Positions 24,667 to 36,156 of a stretch of DNA of 64,000 nt are shown piece after piece; position 1 is the stretch's first letter; the number at the start of each line of letters is the position of its first letter. The notes beneath the pieces were generated by a model, which saw only the letters and a program-made list of their open reading frames with translations, had not been told where the DNA came from and did no database searches. The stretch is taken from assembly GCF_947179165.1 (NCBI RefSeq), contig NC_077245.1, forward strand, positions 15,966,740 through 16,030,739, in the 5' to 3' direction. The position numbers and the translations under genes were made by a program. This DNA comes from Solanum dulcamara. Lineage: Eukaryota; Streptophyta; Magnoliopsida; Solanales; Solanaceae.

Positions 24667-27600
24667 TTAAGGGGGTTTCTTGATCTTTTTTAGCCTTCTT
24701 CTTCTGAAGTTTGCCATGCCCAGCAATTCTAACTCCATGTGGGCTCTAGCTTCCTTGGGGAGATCATGCTTGTTGAAATAGAGTTCAGGGGCAGTGCACT
24801 TATGACTGTGCTTGGAAAGAAAATCAGCTGTAGAGTTGGCTTCCCTGAAAATATGGTTACAGCTGAACTCTTGGAAATGGAGGATGATGGTATTGAGTTT
24901 GTCCAACATCTCTTTGATGGACCATGGAGGCTTTGCTTCATGTTGCAGCCATTTGAGAAGTAGCTGGGAATCAACCTCTAGAATAACCTGTTTATAACCA
25001 AGATGGAGGCACCAAGAGAGACCAAAGATAGCAGCTTTGATCTCTGCTTGATTGTTAGTTCCAGTCCCTAAAGGGATTGCATAAGCAAACATGAGTTCAC
25101 TAGATGCATTCCTAAGGATTCCTCCTCCTCCAATGTTCCCAGGGTTGTTGAGGGCACTGCCATCAGTGTTTAGCTTCACCAAGTGGTCAGGGGGTTTGGA
25201 CCAGCATACAGGGATAATCTTAATATCATGGTAGCATTTCTCAGCCAATAGAACCAGGTCCCTCCAGTTGTTTGGCCAGTTGATATAGGGAAAAACACTA
25301 TGCAGCAAGTGGAAAATGTCCTTAAAGACAGAGAACTTTACTCTTGCAAGGTTAGAATGCTTTCCTCCATATTTTAAAGCACATCTATTCTTCCAAAGGT
25401 TCCAGCATATGAAGACAGGGATTGCTTGTATCATGAGCTTGTGAGCCTCATTCCTGCATTTAGAGGTCCATCATCTCATTAGCAAATTTCTGAGAGGTGT
25501 GTACTCCTTGCTTATGCCCACAGAGTCAGCAAACATACTCCAAGTACTCCTGGCAAATGCTCCTGCAACAAAGATATGGTCTATAGTGTCTTGGCCAGGT
25601 CTGTAGCAGCAGAAACATTGTGAAGGAGAGTGTCCAAAGCTGGTTATTTTCTCATTTGTTGGCAACTTTCCCCTAAGGGCCCTCCAAACAAGAAAAGAAC
25701 ATTTGAAAGGTATGAATTGATGCCAGGTATTGGAGTTAATCCTGGTTTTGGGTCTCTTGTCTCTGATGATGTTCCAAGCAGAAGAACAGCTAAACTCCCC
25801 ATTGTTGTTTAGTGTCCAACATGGTTGGTCCTGCTGGAGGGGCTGGTAGTTGATATGAGTAGCAAGAATATTAGACACCATCTGTGGAGGGGCCTGCTAG
25901 ATGAGAAGATCAGTGTTCCATTGTCCATTGTCCATGAAGGCTAAAACAGTGGTATTGTTAAACCTGCAGCTGTTGTTGTTGAATTGGGCTAAAGGACCCA
26001 CTCCCAACCAGTTGTCCCACCAAAAGAGGCAAGAGCCAGACTGTATTTGCCATTGGATGTGAGGCTCAACTTTGTTCTTGTTCTTCATAAGCTGCTTCCA
26101 TATCAAAGATTGTCCAGTGTCCCATTTCTTGGTGATGGGATTGGATCTTTGACAGTACTTTGCTTTGATAAACTCTCCCCATAAAGAGTTCTTGGTTCTA
26201 AAAGTCCACCACTATTTATATTGGAAAGACTTGGCCACATCAGAGATTTTTCTAACTCCAATACCACCTTCATCATAGGGGTAGCTAAGGTTTTTCCAGG
26301 AAGACCAATGGTACTTCTTCTTGTCATTCTTCCACCCCCAGAAGAAGTTTGCAGTGATACTCTGAATCTGTTTAAGAATGGTTATAGGAGGGGAGCTAGC
26401 TAACAATAGATTAATGTGGAGTGCTTGGATGACATGTTTAACTAAAGTGACTCTGCCTCCATAGTTGAAGATCTTAGCCTGCCACCCTATTATTCTATTC
26501 ATAACCTTGGCAATCAAATCAGAGTAATATATGAGCTTTTGTCTGCCAATGTAAAGAGGGCACCCCAGGTAAGTGATAGGGCTATCCTTTTGCCTGAAGC
26601 CAGTGACCTTCTTAATTCTTCTTATAGTAGAATTGAAGGCATTAGAAGGGAACATGAACTGGCTCTTGTCTCTGTTGATCAGCTGACCAGAGGTACTCTC
26701 ATAAGTGTGCAAGGTTTCCATAATGAGCTACAAAGTTTGGGCTCTCCCAGAAGAGAAGATGATAACATCATCTGCAAAGCTAAGATGATTAATTTGAGGC
26801 CCCCTCTTTGCCATGAAGAAACCATGATAATTAGGATAATGATGGAGATTGTTCAGGAGTCTAGATAAGACTTCAGCTCCAAGGATGAACAGAGAAGGAG
26901 AAAGAGGGTCCCCTTGCTTCAGACCTCTTGTGGAGTGAAAAAAACCATGTCTTGAGCCATTGATAATGATGGAGTACCAGTTGTGAGACATAATTCTCCA
27001 TACCATATCAATGAACCCTTCTCCAAAGCCCATTCTCCTCAAGACCAAACAGATGTAGGACCAAGAGACTCTATCATAGGCCTTGGCCATGTCCAGCTTA
27101 ATGACCACATTACAACCCACATTAGGCTTCTTAATTTGATGAATGATCTCTTGAGCTAGCATGATGTTCTCAGAAATACTCTTATTCTTAACAAAATCAG
27201 ATTGGTTAGGGGATATAAGATTAGGAAGAGTGGGAGCTAGTCTTAGGCAAAGTAGTTTGGAGATAATTTTATTGGTGAAATTGCTAAGGCTAATAGGCTT
27301 GAATTCTGAGAGTTTGTTAGGATGGTTTACTTTTGGGAGTAGAACCAAACAGGTATGAGTATAGAATTTGGGCAAAGTTTGACCACTAAAGAAGGAGAGG
27401 ACCACTTTGAAAAGGTCTTCTTTAATGATCTCCCAGCATTCCTGAAAAAACTTACCATTCATACCATCAGGGCCAGCTGCTGAGTTGGGATTCATGGAGA
27501 AAACCACAGCCCTCAGCTCTTTTAAGGTAGGGGGAGCTTGAAGGTCCCTGTTCTGATCATCAGTGACAAGCTTAGGAACACATTGAAGAACATCCTCCTG

Positions 27601-28827
27601 AACATGAGTATCCTTACCAGTAAAAATATGCTGGAAATGATCACAAGCAGCCCTGGCTATATCATCATCACCTTGCAACCAGTCACCATCATCATTTTGA
27701 ATCCTATGGATGAAGAGCTTTCTCCTCCTTCCTCTGATGACTGCATGAAAGTACTTGGAATTCATGTCACCCTCTTTGAACCATTGCAACTGAGTCTTTT
27801 GTTTGAGCATGGATTCCTCCAACTTCAGATATCTAATATATTCAGCATTGATGGCATGAAGTTTGGCTCTACAATCCTCTGAGTTAACCAGAATCAGTTC
27901 CTCCTCAGCTTGTCTAGCCTTGTCTTCATACTCTTTCACCTTGGCATAGATGTCCCCAAACTGTAGCCTAGACCATCTACTAAGAGTAGTAGATAATCTC
28001 TTCATTTTCTGATGAAAACACCACATGGGATTACCCTCCATATATTTGTTCCAGCAGTTGCCAACTGTTTCTATAAAAGAAGGATGTTCTGTCCAGCAAT
28101 TCAGAAATTTAAAGTATTTGATGTGATGTTGATGGTGCTCAGTGAATTCTAATAGTAGAGGGCAATGGTCAGAGCCAACAGTAGGTAAGTGAGTGATGGT
28201 AGTTTGAGGCATCACTTCCAACCATTTGTCATTGACCATACCTCTATCTAGCCTCTTCCAGATTCTAAATAAGATACCCCTCTGATTAGACCAACTGTAT
28301 TTCTGACCTGAGAATCCCAAATCCTGAAGGCCACAAGACTCAATAATGCTTATGAATTCCAGGATTTTCCCCATATTGTAGGTAACACCCCCAAGCTTTT
28401 CTTCAGGATCAGTGATAACATTGAAATCACCTAAGGTGCACCATGGGAGGGAGGTATTTGACTGCTGCAACATGCTGTCCCACAGAGGTCTTCTAAGATG
28501 ATCTTTACATTTTGCATACACAATTGAAACCCTGAACTGATTTGGATGCATAACATGGCTAATTTCACAAGTAATCACCTGCTCCCCATTTTCCAGAATC
28601 CTACAATCAACATCCTTGTTCCAAAACAACCAAATCTTACCATTTGGATTGCTAAGAGCATTGTCCATATTGAGTTGGTTTCTGAACTGATGGATCTGAG
28701 AGTTATTTGAGAAAGGCTCCAGAATAGCAATTAAGGAAATTTGATGGATACTCTTAAGAGACTTAAGTCTTTCCATGGCACCTTGGGTATTGATACCCCT
28801 CACATTCCAGCTGAGAATACTACTCAT
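24667..28827 (-). pseudogene. LINE ORF2: endonuclease, reverse transcriptase, RNase H
   Basis: One frame of 1386 codons encodes the LINE replication protein. It opens with an apurinic-type endonuclease (SILSWNVRGI, later LGDFNVI and VGSDHCPLLL). The RT follows with KLDMAKAYDRVSW, GLKQGDPLSPSLF and the catalytic FADD at 26767-26778. A zinc-binding RT-associated region comes next, then a C-terminal RNase H with KLNTDGSALNNPGN, NQAEIKAA and LEVDSQLLL (first Asp codon about 25162-25164). Stops interrupt the same frame: TAG at 26728, 12 codons after FADD; TAG at 26212; TAG near 25897; TGA at 25471. The frame is otherwise intact, so decay is recent or light. The ATG at 28827 overlaps the ORF1 stop as ATGA. 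Confidence 0.95.
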
Positions 28828-31800
28828 TGGGAAATTTTGGAGGTGTATAGTCTAGTGTTTGGTCTACCCTTGGGGGCAGAGATCACAGGGCTATTTGGTT
28901 GGAAGTTTGTTCTGTAAATACCTCTTGGAGAGAGTCCCTGAGCCTTAGCAATCTGTTGGACTTTATCTTCATACACATTGTCCTTGGAAGGGCTGAAGGT
29001 CTTTAATAATTGCTCACTCACAGCATCATCATCATCATCATAGTCATTCATTGGTTGATAATCACTATCTTCTTCATTTTCAGACACACATACAGCATAT
29101 TCATCAACCTCAGGAGGAGTTTCATTGTTGGTGTTGAGAGTACACTTAGTTTGGGATGTATCAGGAATAGTCACAGGATTGAGGCCTGCTGCTTGGGTGG
29201 GAGTAGTGAGAATGCAATGAGTCTGGAGGGGGGGAATATCCATTCCCACTTGATCATCATCAATCACAAATTGTTGGCAAGCTTGCTGAATTTGTTGCAT
29301 TGTCCTGCTGTCACATAACTTAGGCACTCTCTCAGCATAATTTATTTCACCAATTTTTTTCTTTATAGCATCCCTCCTTTTCTTACTCAATTTGTTCTTT
29401 TTTTCATTAGAGTATTTGGCAATGGAGCTGGGAAATGACCCCAAATCTTTAGCCATAGAACCTTTAGGAGTAGACATGGAAGGGTCCTGTGCAGTACCCT
29501 TTCCTTCAATACTTTCAGGCAGGGCAAGATCATTTATATTATTGTACTTAGTGGTTGCAGGAGCTCTAAGGTCACTCCTAGGATCAGTGTTTTGGTTCTC
29601 ATGCAAAACATGAGACAAATCCCTTCCCCCTGTGGTTTCCCCTTCCTGCAGATTAGAATGGGTCTCCTTTTCACTTCCAGCCTGACCCCCAACAGCTTCG
29701 ACATCAGTAGCATTAATAATTGGGGGCATTCTGGGGATTGGGAGGATAAAGTCAATACCTGAGTCCCCTGCAACATTGGTCCTTTGAGTAATACCTGTCA
29801 AGCTAGTACTTGTACATACAATATTGGGGGATGGGGTTTGTGGGAGAGATAAGTCAATACCTTGTCTCTGAGTTGTATTGTTTGCCTTCATTGTTGATGA
29901 ACTCTTCACCAAAGAGTTCTTCTGGATGTCTGTAGCTCCTGCATTTTGGTTAGTGGGTTGATCTTGCATAACAAGATCAACATGAACATTGGGAGTAGAG
30001 ATAAGAGGAGTAGTTTTGCCTGGACTTACTTTGCTTTGCTGTACTGCAACATACTTACCTTTGGCTACTGCTCCTGCAGATCTTATTTCTTGGTTCATCT
30101 GGCCATTAATGTGCCCTTTGTTCTGCTTCTTTCTTTGAGTTTGCCAAACATTTTCATCCTTACTAGCCTTAGTGTTTTGTGACTGTTATGGTATATTGGA
30201 TGTCAAAGGGTTGTGGTGCCCCTGTAAGTTATTAGATTGAGATTGGTTGTTCTCTTTGTTTTCTCCCTGAGTGTGGCTTGTATGTTTTGTTGTATTTTCA
30301 GAAGTTTTCTTTTTCATTTGTTCTTCATCTCTTTTCTTGATATTACACACATGTACCATGTGCCCCTGATGTTTGCAATACATGCAGTACTCAGGCACAC
30401 TCTCATATAAAAGCTCCTGCCATCTTCCTATTGTAGGATCACTTTTGTCATGCCCAAGCCATACATGATGGGGTCTTTTTTGTGTAAGGTTGACCTGTAC
30501 TCTTACCTTAGCAGTGCTTCCCCTAGTTTTCTGAATAGAGGTTGCATCTATGAAGAGTACTTTCCCCACAAGAGCAAGGAGAGTGGTCAGGAACTCCTAA
30601 TCATAACAATGTCAGGGGAGTTCAGGAAGAGCAACCCAGACTGGGACAATGGGAGTCTCCTCCTCAGGCCTAAAAGTTGGAGTCCAGGTTTGTATTCTCA
30701 TAGCTTGGCCTTCAATGGTCATTCTTTGCTTGGTCCACACAATTGTGTAGTCCAATTCATTATCCAAGTCAATGTATACATGCCTAGCATTGAAGTGGGC
30801 GATTTTAACACCTCCTAACAATTGAGTTTGGAGAATGAAGCTTTTCCTTATTAGCTCCACTTTAGGCATAGTGCTGCTGAATTTTCCAACAAGGGTATAC
30901 TTACACCTTTCAGCCAATTTCACCATGAAGTCCTCTTTGTCATAGATGAAAGATGGTAGGACTTGTCTGGTGGTGTAAATAGGAGCAGACAATTTAAGGG
31001 GGATATCATTTTTTGCTTGGTTCAGCCTCAGCTTGGAAGCAAAGGTTTGGATGACTGTATATGGGGCTGGCTGAGGGACCTGTTCCTTTCTATTAGGGAA
31101 CTGGTTCTTTGGGGGATTTTTAGTGGTGATTTCTATTGGCTGGGGATGGTTACTAACAGGTTTGGAGCCCTGGTTAGTGGGGTTAAGCCTATCAAAATTG
31201 GAGGAGACTTTAGGGAAACTGTTTTGAATACTTATAGGCTTATGCATTTGCATCATGTTGTTGACCCTGTTTTGAGAGTTGGTTTAGGCTTGGGATTGAT
31301 ATGATCAGTACCCTGCATGAACATACTAGGAGCAGTTCCAGGGAGTTCAAGTGCTCTCCTGGAGTTCAACAAGTTAACATCAACATTTATAGGATTAGAG
31401 GGGTGCCCATCTGCACTATGCTTACCAATGTGATAGTTAGACTCATTACCATTAGGCAGCACATTATTATCCAAAATTTGCACAAGATTATTAGGATGCT
31501 CAATATGTTTAGAATGTAATTGCATGTCATTAGGAGAACAAGTATACTGACCTTGTATATTGAATTCAAGAGAGTGAGAAGACTTACCTTGTGCTCCTGT
31601 GATTGAGCTACTACTGTGAAGATGATTCGATCCTTTTGGCATTTGGTCATTGTACTTCATTTGATTATTTTGGGATTGAATACCATTGACAAGATACTGA
31701 GATTGATCATTAGCCAATGTAAGCTCCTCAGTTCGAACCTCACTGTCCCTGTGACTAGCTTCTTCAGACAAGTCTTGACGACTTTTTGGATTTGAACTTT

Positions 31801-32830
31801 TCTGAGATAATTTAGGATTTGTGGTTTGTGCAGGAAGCCTCACAACAACTTTGGGAACATTTTGGAAATGATACCTAGTCATTTGTTTCGCCGGAGCTCC
31901 AGCGACCCCACTGTGATTGTCGTTGTGACGACTTTTCAAATTTGACTCGATTGGTGGTGATTCGAGGCTTACCACATAGCTAGGGAGCTTCTCAACACTA
32001 TCACGAACCTATTAGACTATGCCTTGAATCAATTGGCTCGCCGGAGCTCCGGCGACCTCTTCGCATTCAGAATTCGAATTGATATTCGAAGCTTTTGTGA
32101 GAAATTCGAACTGGTTTTGGATACCTAGGAGGTTCTCCTTATCCAACTTAGCAAGTTGGCATTGATTTGGATATGAAATTGTTGCCTGAGCCCCGGTGCC
32201 AAAATCGTGGTCATTGGTCAAATTGAAATTTGAGTTTCCAAGTTGATATTCGAGTTGTTTGTTGATTCCTGGGAGATACTCCTTGTCCAGCTGAGTATTT
32301 TGACATTGAATTTGGTCCTGTAGGCTTGCCGGAGCTCCGGCGCCGGCGTCGATATTATCACCGGTGATAGCTACACCGGTGAAACTTGTCCCATTTTGTG
32401 CGCCATCGTCTGGGGAACAATCCCCAGTGGTCATATCTTCTCGAACATGGCCGGAACTAGGTCGAACGAGTGATGGAGACTGCGGCGGCACATTGAACTT
32501 CGCCTCTTCAGTCGCCAGTGATGAACTCACATTTTCCATGGTGAAATTGTCTGAAATTTTGATATTGTGTAGATTAGGACATGGAGATTCATCTCCAACA
32601 TTTGATTCTAGTCGAATCAAACCTTTTTCTTTGAGAGCTATGATTTTTTGAACCCAGCTAAACTATTCTTCAGAAAGTGCTACAGTGATCGCAGTAGTAT
32701 TTTGAACTTTCGAAGAGATGTGGGTTGAATGTGAAGATGCAACAACTTTTGTTGAATTCGTATCGAGAAGACCTACGTTCCTGTCTTTCGAATGAAATTT
32801 TTCTATGTCGGGAGGTGGTTCCCCTCCCAT
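28824..32830 (-). pseudogene. LINE ORF1: DUF4283-like RNA-binding protein with CCHC knuckle
   Basis: The frame starts at MGGEPPPDIEKF (ATG at 32830), just inside the 5' end. Its N-terminal third is low-complexity, with repeated GAPAS motifs. The middle (about 30930-30615) has a DUF4283-type domain, with text such as TLVGKFSSTMPKVELIRKSF and HVYIDLDN. A CCHC knuckle CMYCKHQGHMVHVC follows. The C-terminal part is acidic to mixed (NDYDDDDDAV) and ends at 28824. At about 1335 codons it is long for a plant L1 ORF1. It carries TAG at 32663, a TAA-TAG pair at 32009-32014, a frameshift between the 31253 and 31256 segments, TGA and TAG just below 30615, and TAA at 30186. Its expected role is binding the LINE RNA. 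Confidence 0.88.
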
Positions 32831-32999
32831 ACCCACTTAATGCTCACTTGTATGACTAGTAGAGAGCTTTTTTCTTAGAGAGATGTTAGAGAGAGAGAGT
32901 AGTTCATGAAATGAAGATGCGATGTAGCTGAATAATTAGCTCCTAAATTAGTGAATTTCTTTAAGTTGCCCTTCTCATTATTATCCTCCAAATATTTAG

Positions 33000-33422
33000 T
33001 CTTCAATTCAATTTTATTTGGCTAAGAAGCCATGTCATCAATCAATCATTTCATAAAGACTCCCCTTCATAAATATTTACTTCATAACATTTATTGGAGT
33101 CAAACTTCATTTCAACTTTACTTTACCATAGGAAACTAGGTGGGTTCATTTCAAAAAGACCTTCAAATACATTTAAAGGATACTTGTATGCATGAGAGTG
33201 ATATGAATGCATCCAATCAAACATCTTAAAAACAACCCACCATATGCACTTTAAAACTACCTTTCAAACCTTCAAATAAGAACCTTGATAAAACATCCAT
33301 TTTATGTAAATAAGAATCAACATAAGTAAATATAGGTAAATAAATTTCAAATATTCAAGAATCTATGTATTTGGAATCGTAGTATGAAAATTCATAAAAA
33401 CTCATCACTTGAAATTAAGAGT

Positions 33423-33484
<62 letters not shown>

Positions 33485-34262
33485 ATAGGAGTAAATAAAC
33501 TTAAAATATACCTTAATCTATACATTTGGAACCATCATGTAGAATCCCATAAGATTTCATCAATTAAAATTGAAATACTAACTTGAGAAAACATTTGGGC
33601 TCCATGGGTTGTAGAACCCATGGATGAAAACCAACATACCTTAAAGAGGAATTTGAAGAAGAATTAAAGAAGTCTTGATGTTAGGACTTCAATTGGGAAG
33701 CTTGCATCCTTGAGTATGAGAGAAAAGATTGGAGGGGGTGACTTGAGAGAGAGGAGGATGAAGTTTAGGGTTTTGGGGAGGTTAAAGGCTAAAGAATGAC
33801 CCCCAAACACGTCCAAGTTCATATATATTTATTTAGGTAATATAGTTGCGCTGGGCGCCACTCCTTCTCCAGGCCTAAAATCGCTGCAGTAATAGTCTAT
33901 AGTAAAATTCTCATAACGTTTTACTCTAAACTCGGAATGATGCAAACTTGGTGGAGTTGGAAAGAGAATTCAAATACCTTTAATTTGGTAGGTCATGGAA
34001 CAACTAATTCCCTATATAATAAGAGATATGAGCATTTGAAGTTGACCCTATTCCGGACTTATACGAAAACTTAGCCGATGGAAATTGTTTGGACATGGCT
34101 TGGTGTTAGAGATCCCTTATGACCCTAAAACACATCTAATATACTTCAAATACTTATAAATTGATCCTAAATCATAAAAACAACTATAAGTCATCGAATT
34201 CGATCCTATTCACATATGAAGAATGGTTTGGATCTTGGTGTAGAAATATTTGGGGTGTTACA
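33000..34262 (-). mobile_element. Antisense LTR relic, second Gypsy family (unit 1)
   Basis: The right end, GGGGTGTTACA, is the reverse complement of a TGTAACACCCC LTR start. Internal text (GACTCCCC..CATAAA, ACTAGGTGGGTTC, CATGGGTT..AGAACCCATGGATG) parallels the LTR family at 1350 but is clearly distinct. The left end is indistinct. Compared with unit 2, 112 bases are missing at 33840/33841 and an (AT)n array has expanded. Confidence 0.7.
33425..33482. repeat. (AT)n microsatellite, 58 bp
   Basis: It is a pure AT run in unit 1. The unit-2 site (about 53718-53731) holds only a short interrupted version, ATATACATATATATC. Confidence 0.95.
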
Positions 34263-35815
34263 GTTGGGCTCCTTTTGATGATGACTTTACATTCTTGATA
34301 GTGGAAAATTATTTTGGAGTTGGAATTTGAGTGGAATTGTCCGGTTAGAGGTGTTCGCGTGCGGTTTCGGCTATCGAGTTAGGTTTGGCTATCCCTCTTT
34401 GAGATTGGAGTTGGTAAATTAGTTATTCTTATGTTAAAGACTATAGGATGGGATCGTATCATGATTGGATCGATTGTTGTATTGTTATGTCCATAAGGGG
34501 AACTTTACTTGTTGTGCTTGTTCATGAAATTGCTCCATATCACTGATTTGAGACCTATCTTTTGAAAAATAAAATGCTTCTGAAAAGTAAAATGATTTGC
34601 GAAATGAGATACTTTGTGAAATGATTTGAGAAATGAAATACTTGTGAAATACTTTGTGAAATGAAATGCGTTGAGGCCTGAAATGATTAGAGAAATGAGA
34701 TATTTTGTGAAATGAAATGCGATGAGGCATGAGATATTTTGAGCAATGAAATACTTGAGGACAATTGTGGTTTGTGGCCTTTTTTGAGAACTAAAGAGAT
34801 TTTTCAAAGGAGTGTTTCTTGTTTTAAAATTTGTTTCTTCCCATTGATTTTTAAGAGGGTGTTTATCATAAAATTGGAGTTTTGAGAACTTGTTCACTTT
34901 GAGGTTTGTATTGAGTTGATTGTACTCCTCTAATTGTGTTATTGACATACATTCATCCTCATACATTCATATCAGGGAACATGAAAAGTAAGATTGTGGC
35001 AACAACTTCTTGTAAGAAAATGAAACATCTTAAAAAAAACCTTGACCACGAGTTAAGTGGCAAGGTGGATGAGATATTGATATCATGAGTCCTTGACCAT
35101 GAGCCAGGTGGCAAGGTAGTTGATACTTTGTGATTGAGGTGTATGGTCTGCGAGGTCCCCATGGATCGTGTCTGGTAGCTCTCCTCGGCAAGTGTATACG
35201 ACAGGCTGTACGATAGTCTGGATTCCACTAGTACCACTCATGCATTGCATTCATCTCATCTCATTGCATTGCATATTGTTGTGCCTTTATTTTTGAACTT
35301 ATCTGATGATGTTGATGTATGCCTAAACTTGTGTGTTTACTTTATTTATGTCGTTCTATATAAATTGGTGGCACCGATATCAGACTGATTTTTTTGTATA
35401 CAAATGGAACCATTCCTAGTTTATTGCATATTTAATTAATTTCTAATATCCAGTTGGTCAAACCTACTGAGTACATGTAGATTGTACTCACTCCTACTTT
35501 TGTGTCCCTTTTTGGATGAAGATTTTGACCATAGTTATTCTCGTTGCAGTTGATTAGGTAGTGAGATCCAGTGCATTCGGATCACTATTAGTTCTATCTT
35601 TATTTGTAGTCTTTACTTTTAATCGGAGACTGAGTTCTATTTACTGTTTCAAATATTGTATTAGATGCCCTTTATACTTATGACACCAGATTTTGGAATA
35701 TTTCTTGTGTATTTTCTTACCTTTAGTTTATACCTTGACTTCCCTTTGTGAGTCTCGTATGTGATTTTTACTTTTTGACTTAGACATCAGGTTGGGTTGG
35801 GATGTGTGCCATTGT
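34263..35815 (+). mobile_element. Decayed LTR-like relic (unit 1)
   Basis: Phrases such as GGTCCCCATGGATCGTGTCT, CACTCATGCATTGCATTCAT and GAGTACATGTAGATTGTACT are, from memory, typical of a common Solanum Gypsy LTR in sense orientation. No clean ends, target duplication or coding frame is visible. The start is placed at the end of the previous LTR only by default. Confidence 0.5.
34561..34756 (+). repeat. Degenerate GAAATGA-type tandem repeat
   Basis: Variants of TTTGTGAAATGAAATGCGATGAG recur about ten times with a period near 20-25 bases. The open frame on the minus strand over it is a by-product of the repeat. The unit-2 copy is at about 54926-55119. Confidence 0.75.
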
Positions 35816-35984
35816 TATTTTTGATTTTCAGGTCATGATTGAAATATTTTAATATCATAAAATTTTTGGTAATTTCTCCTATATTTGTCAATGAAACAAT
35901 ATGAACATACATTTTAAGAACTACTTTTAAACATCAATAATTCAATATAATAGTTATTTGGTAGATGAATATTTCATTCTTAAC

Positions 35985-36116
35985 CAGAGGTCTTGGATCC
36001 GAGTCCTTCTGGGTATAGAGTTGTCTTTGTTAGGGAGGAGCGTTTTACCTTCAATGTGAAATTTTTTTACGCAAATTCAAATTTAGTAGGATTTCAATGT
36101 GGATATGAGACTTTGA

Positions 36117-36120
<4 letters not shown>
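35985..36120 (+). mobile_element. SINE relic (unit 1)
   Basis: The stretch includes GATCCGAGTCC, close to a polymerase III B box. It continues GGGTATAGAGTTGTCTTTG, TTAGGGAGGAGCGTTTTACC and CAATGTGAA, as in tRNA-derived Solanaceae SINEs that I recall. The A-box half is weak, and the 3' end runs into an AT microsatellite. Confidence 0.55.

Positions 36121-36123
<3 letters not shown>

Positions 36124-36152
<29 letters not shown>
36124..36152. repeat. (AT)n microsatellite after the SINE relic
   Basis: About 29 bases of AT repeat, longer than the T-run plus short AT tract at the matching site in unit 2 (about 56485-56502). It may derive from the SINE tail. Confidence 0.85.

Positions 36153-36156
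<4 letters not shown>

Larger units (their letters stand above)
20692..32921 (-). mobile_element. L1-type LINE retrotransposon, 12.2 kb
   Basis: The element reads right to left. A target duplication of 16 bases, ATGTAGCTGA(G/A)TAATT, flanks it (20676-20691 and 32922-32937, one mismatch), and unit 2 holds the single-copy empty site at 53216-53231. The 5' end is next to 32921, followed by a leader of about 90 bases with a CT-rich stretch. ORF1 (32830-28824) and ORF2 (28827-24667) follow, then an unusually long 3' region of nearly 4 kb. The 3' end is an A-rich tail, TAAAAATAAAA on the element strand. Both ORFs contain stops. The total is much longer than the roughly 6-7 kb I expect for plant L1 elements. 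Confidence 0.92.

Noticed and set aside
34505..35237. Minus-strand frames of 153 and 92 codons, conserved in unit 2.
   Set aside because: They lie over a degenerate GAAATGA repeat and an LTR relic; conservation is explained by the recent duplication.
35985..36120. A possible tRNA gene because of the B-box-like GATCCGAGTCC.
   Set aside because: No cloverleaf, acceptor stem or anticodon arm can be drawn; the downstream text is that of a SINE body.
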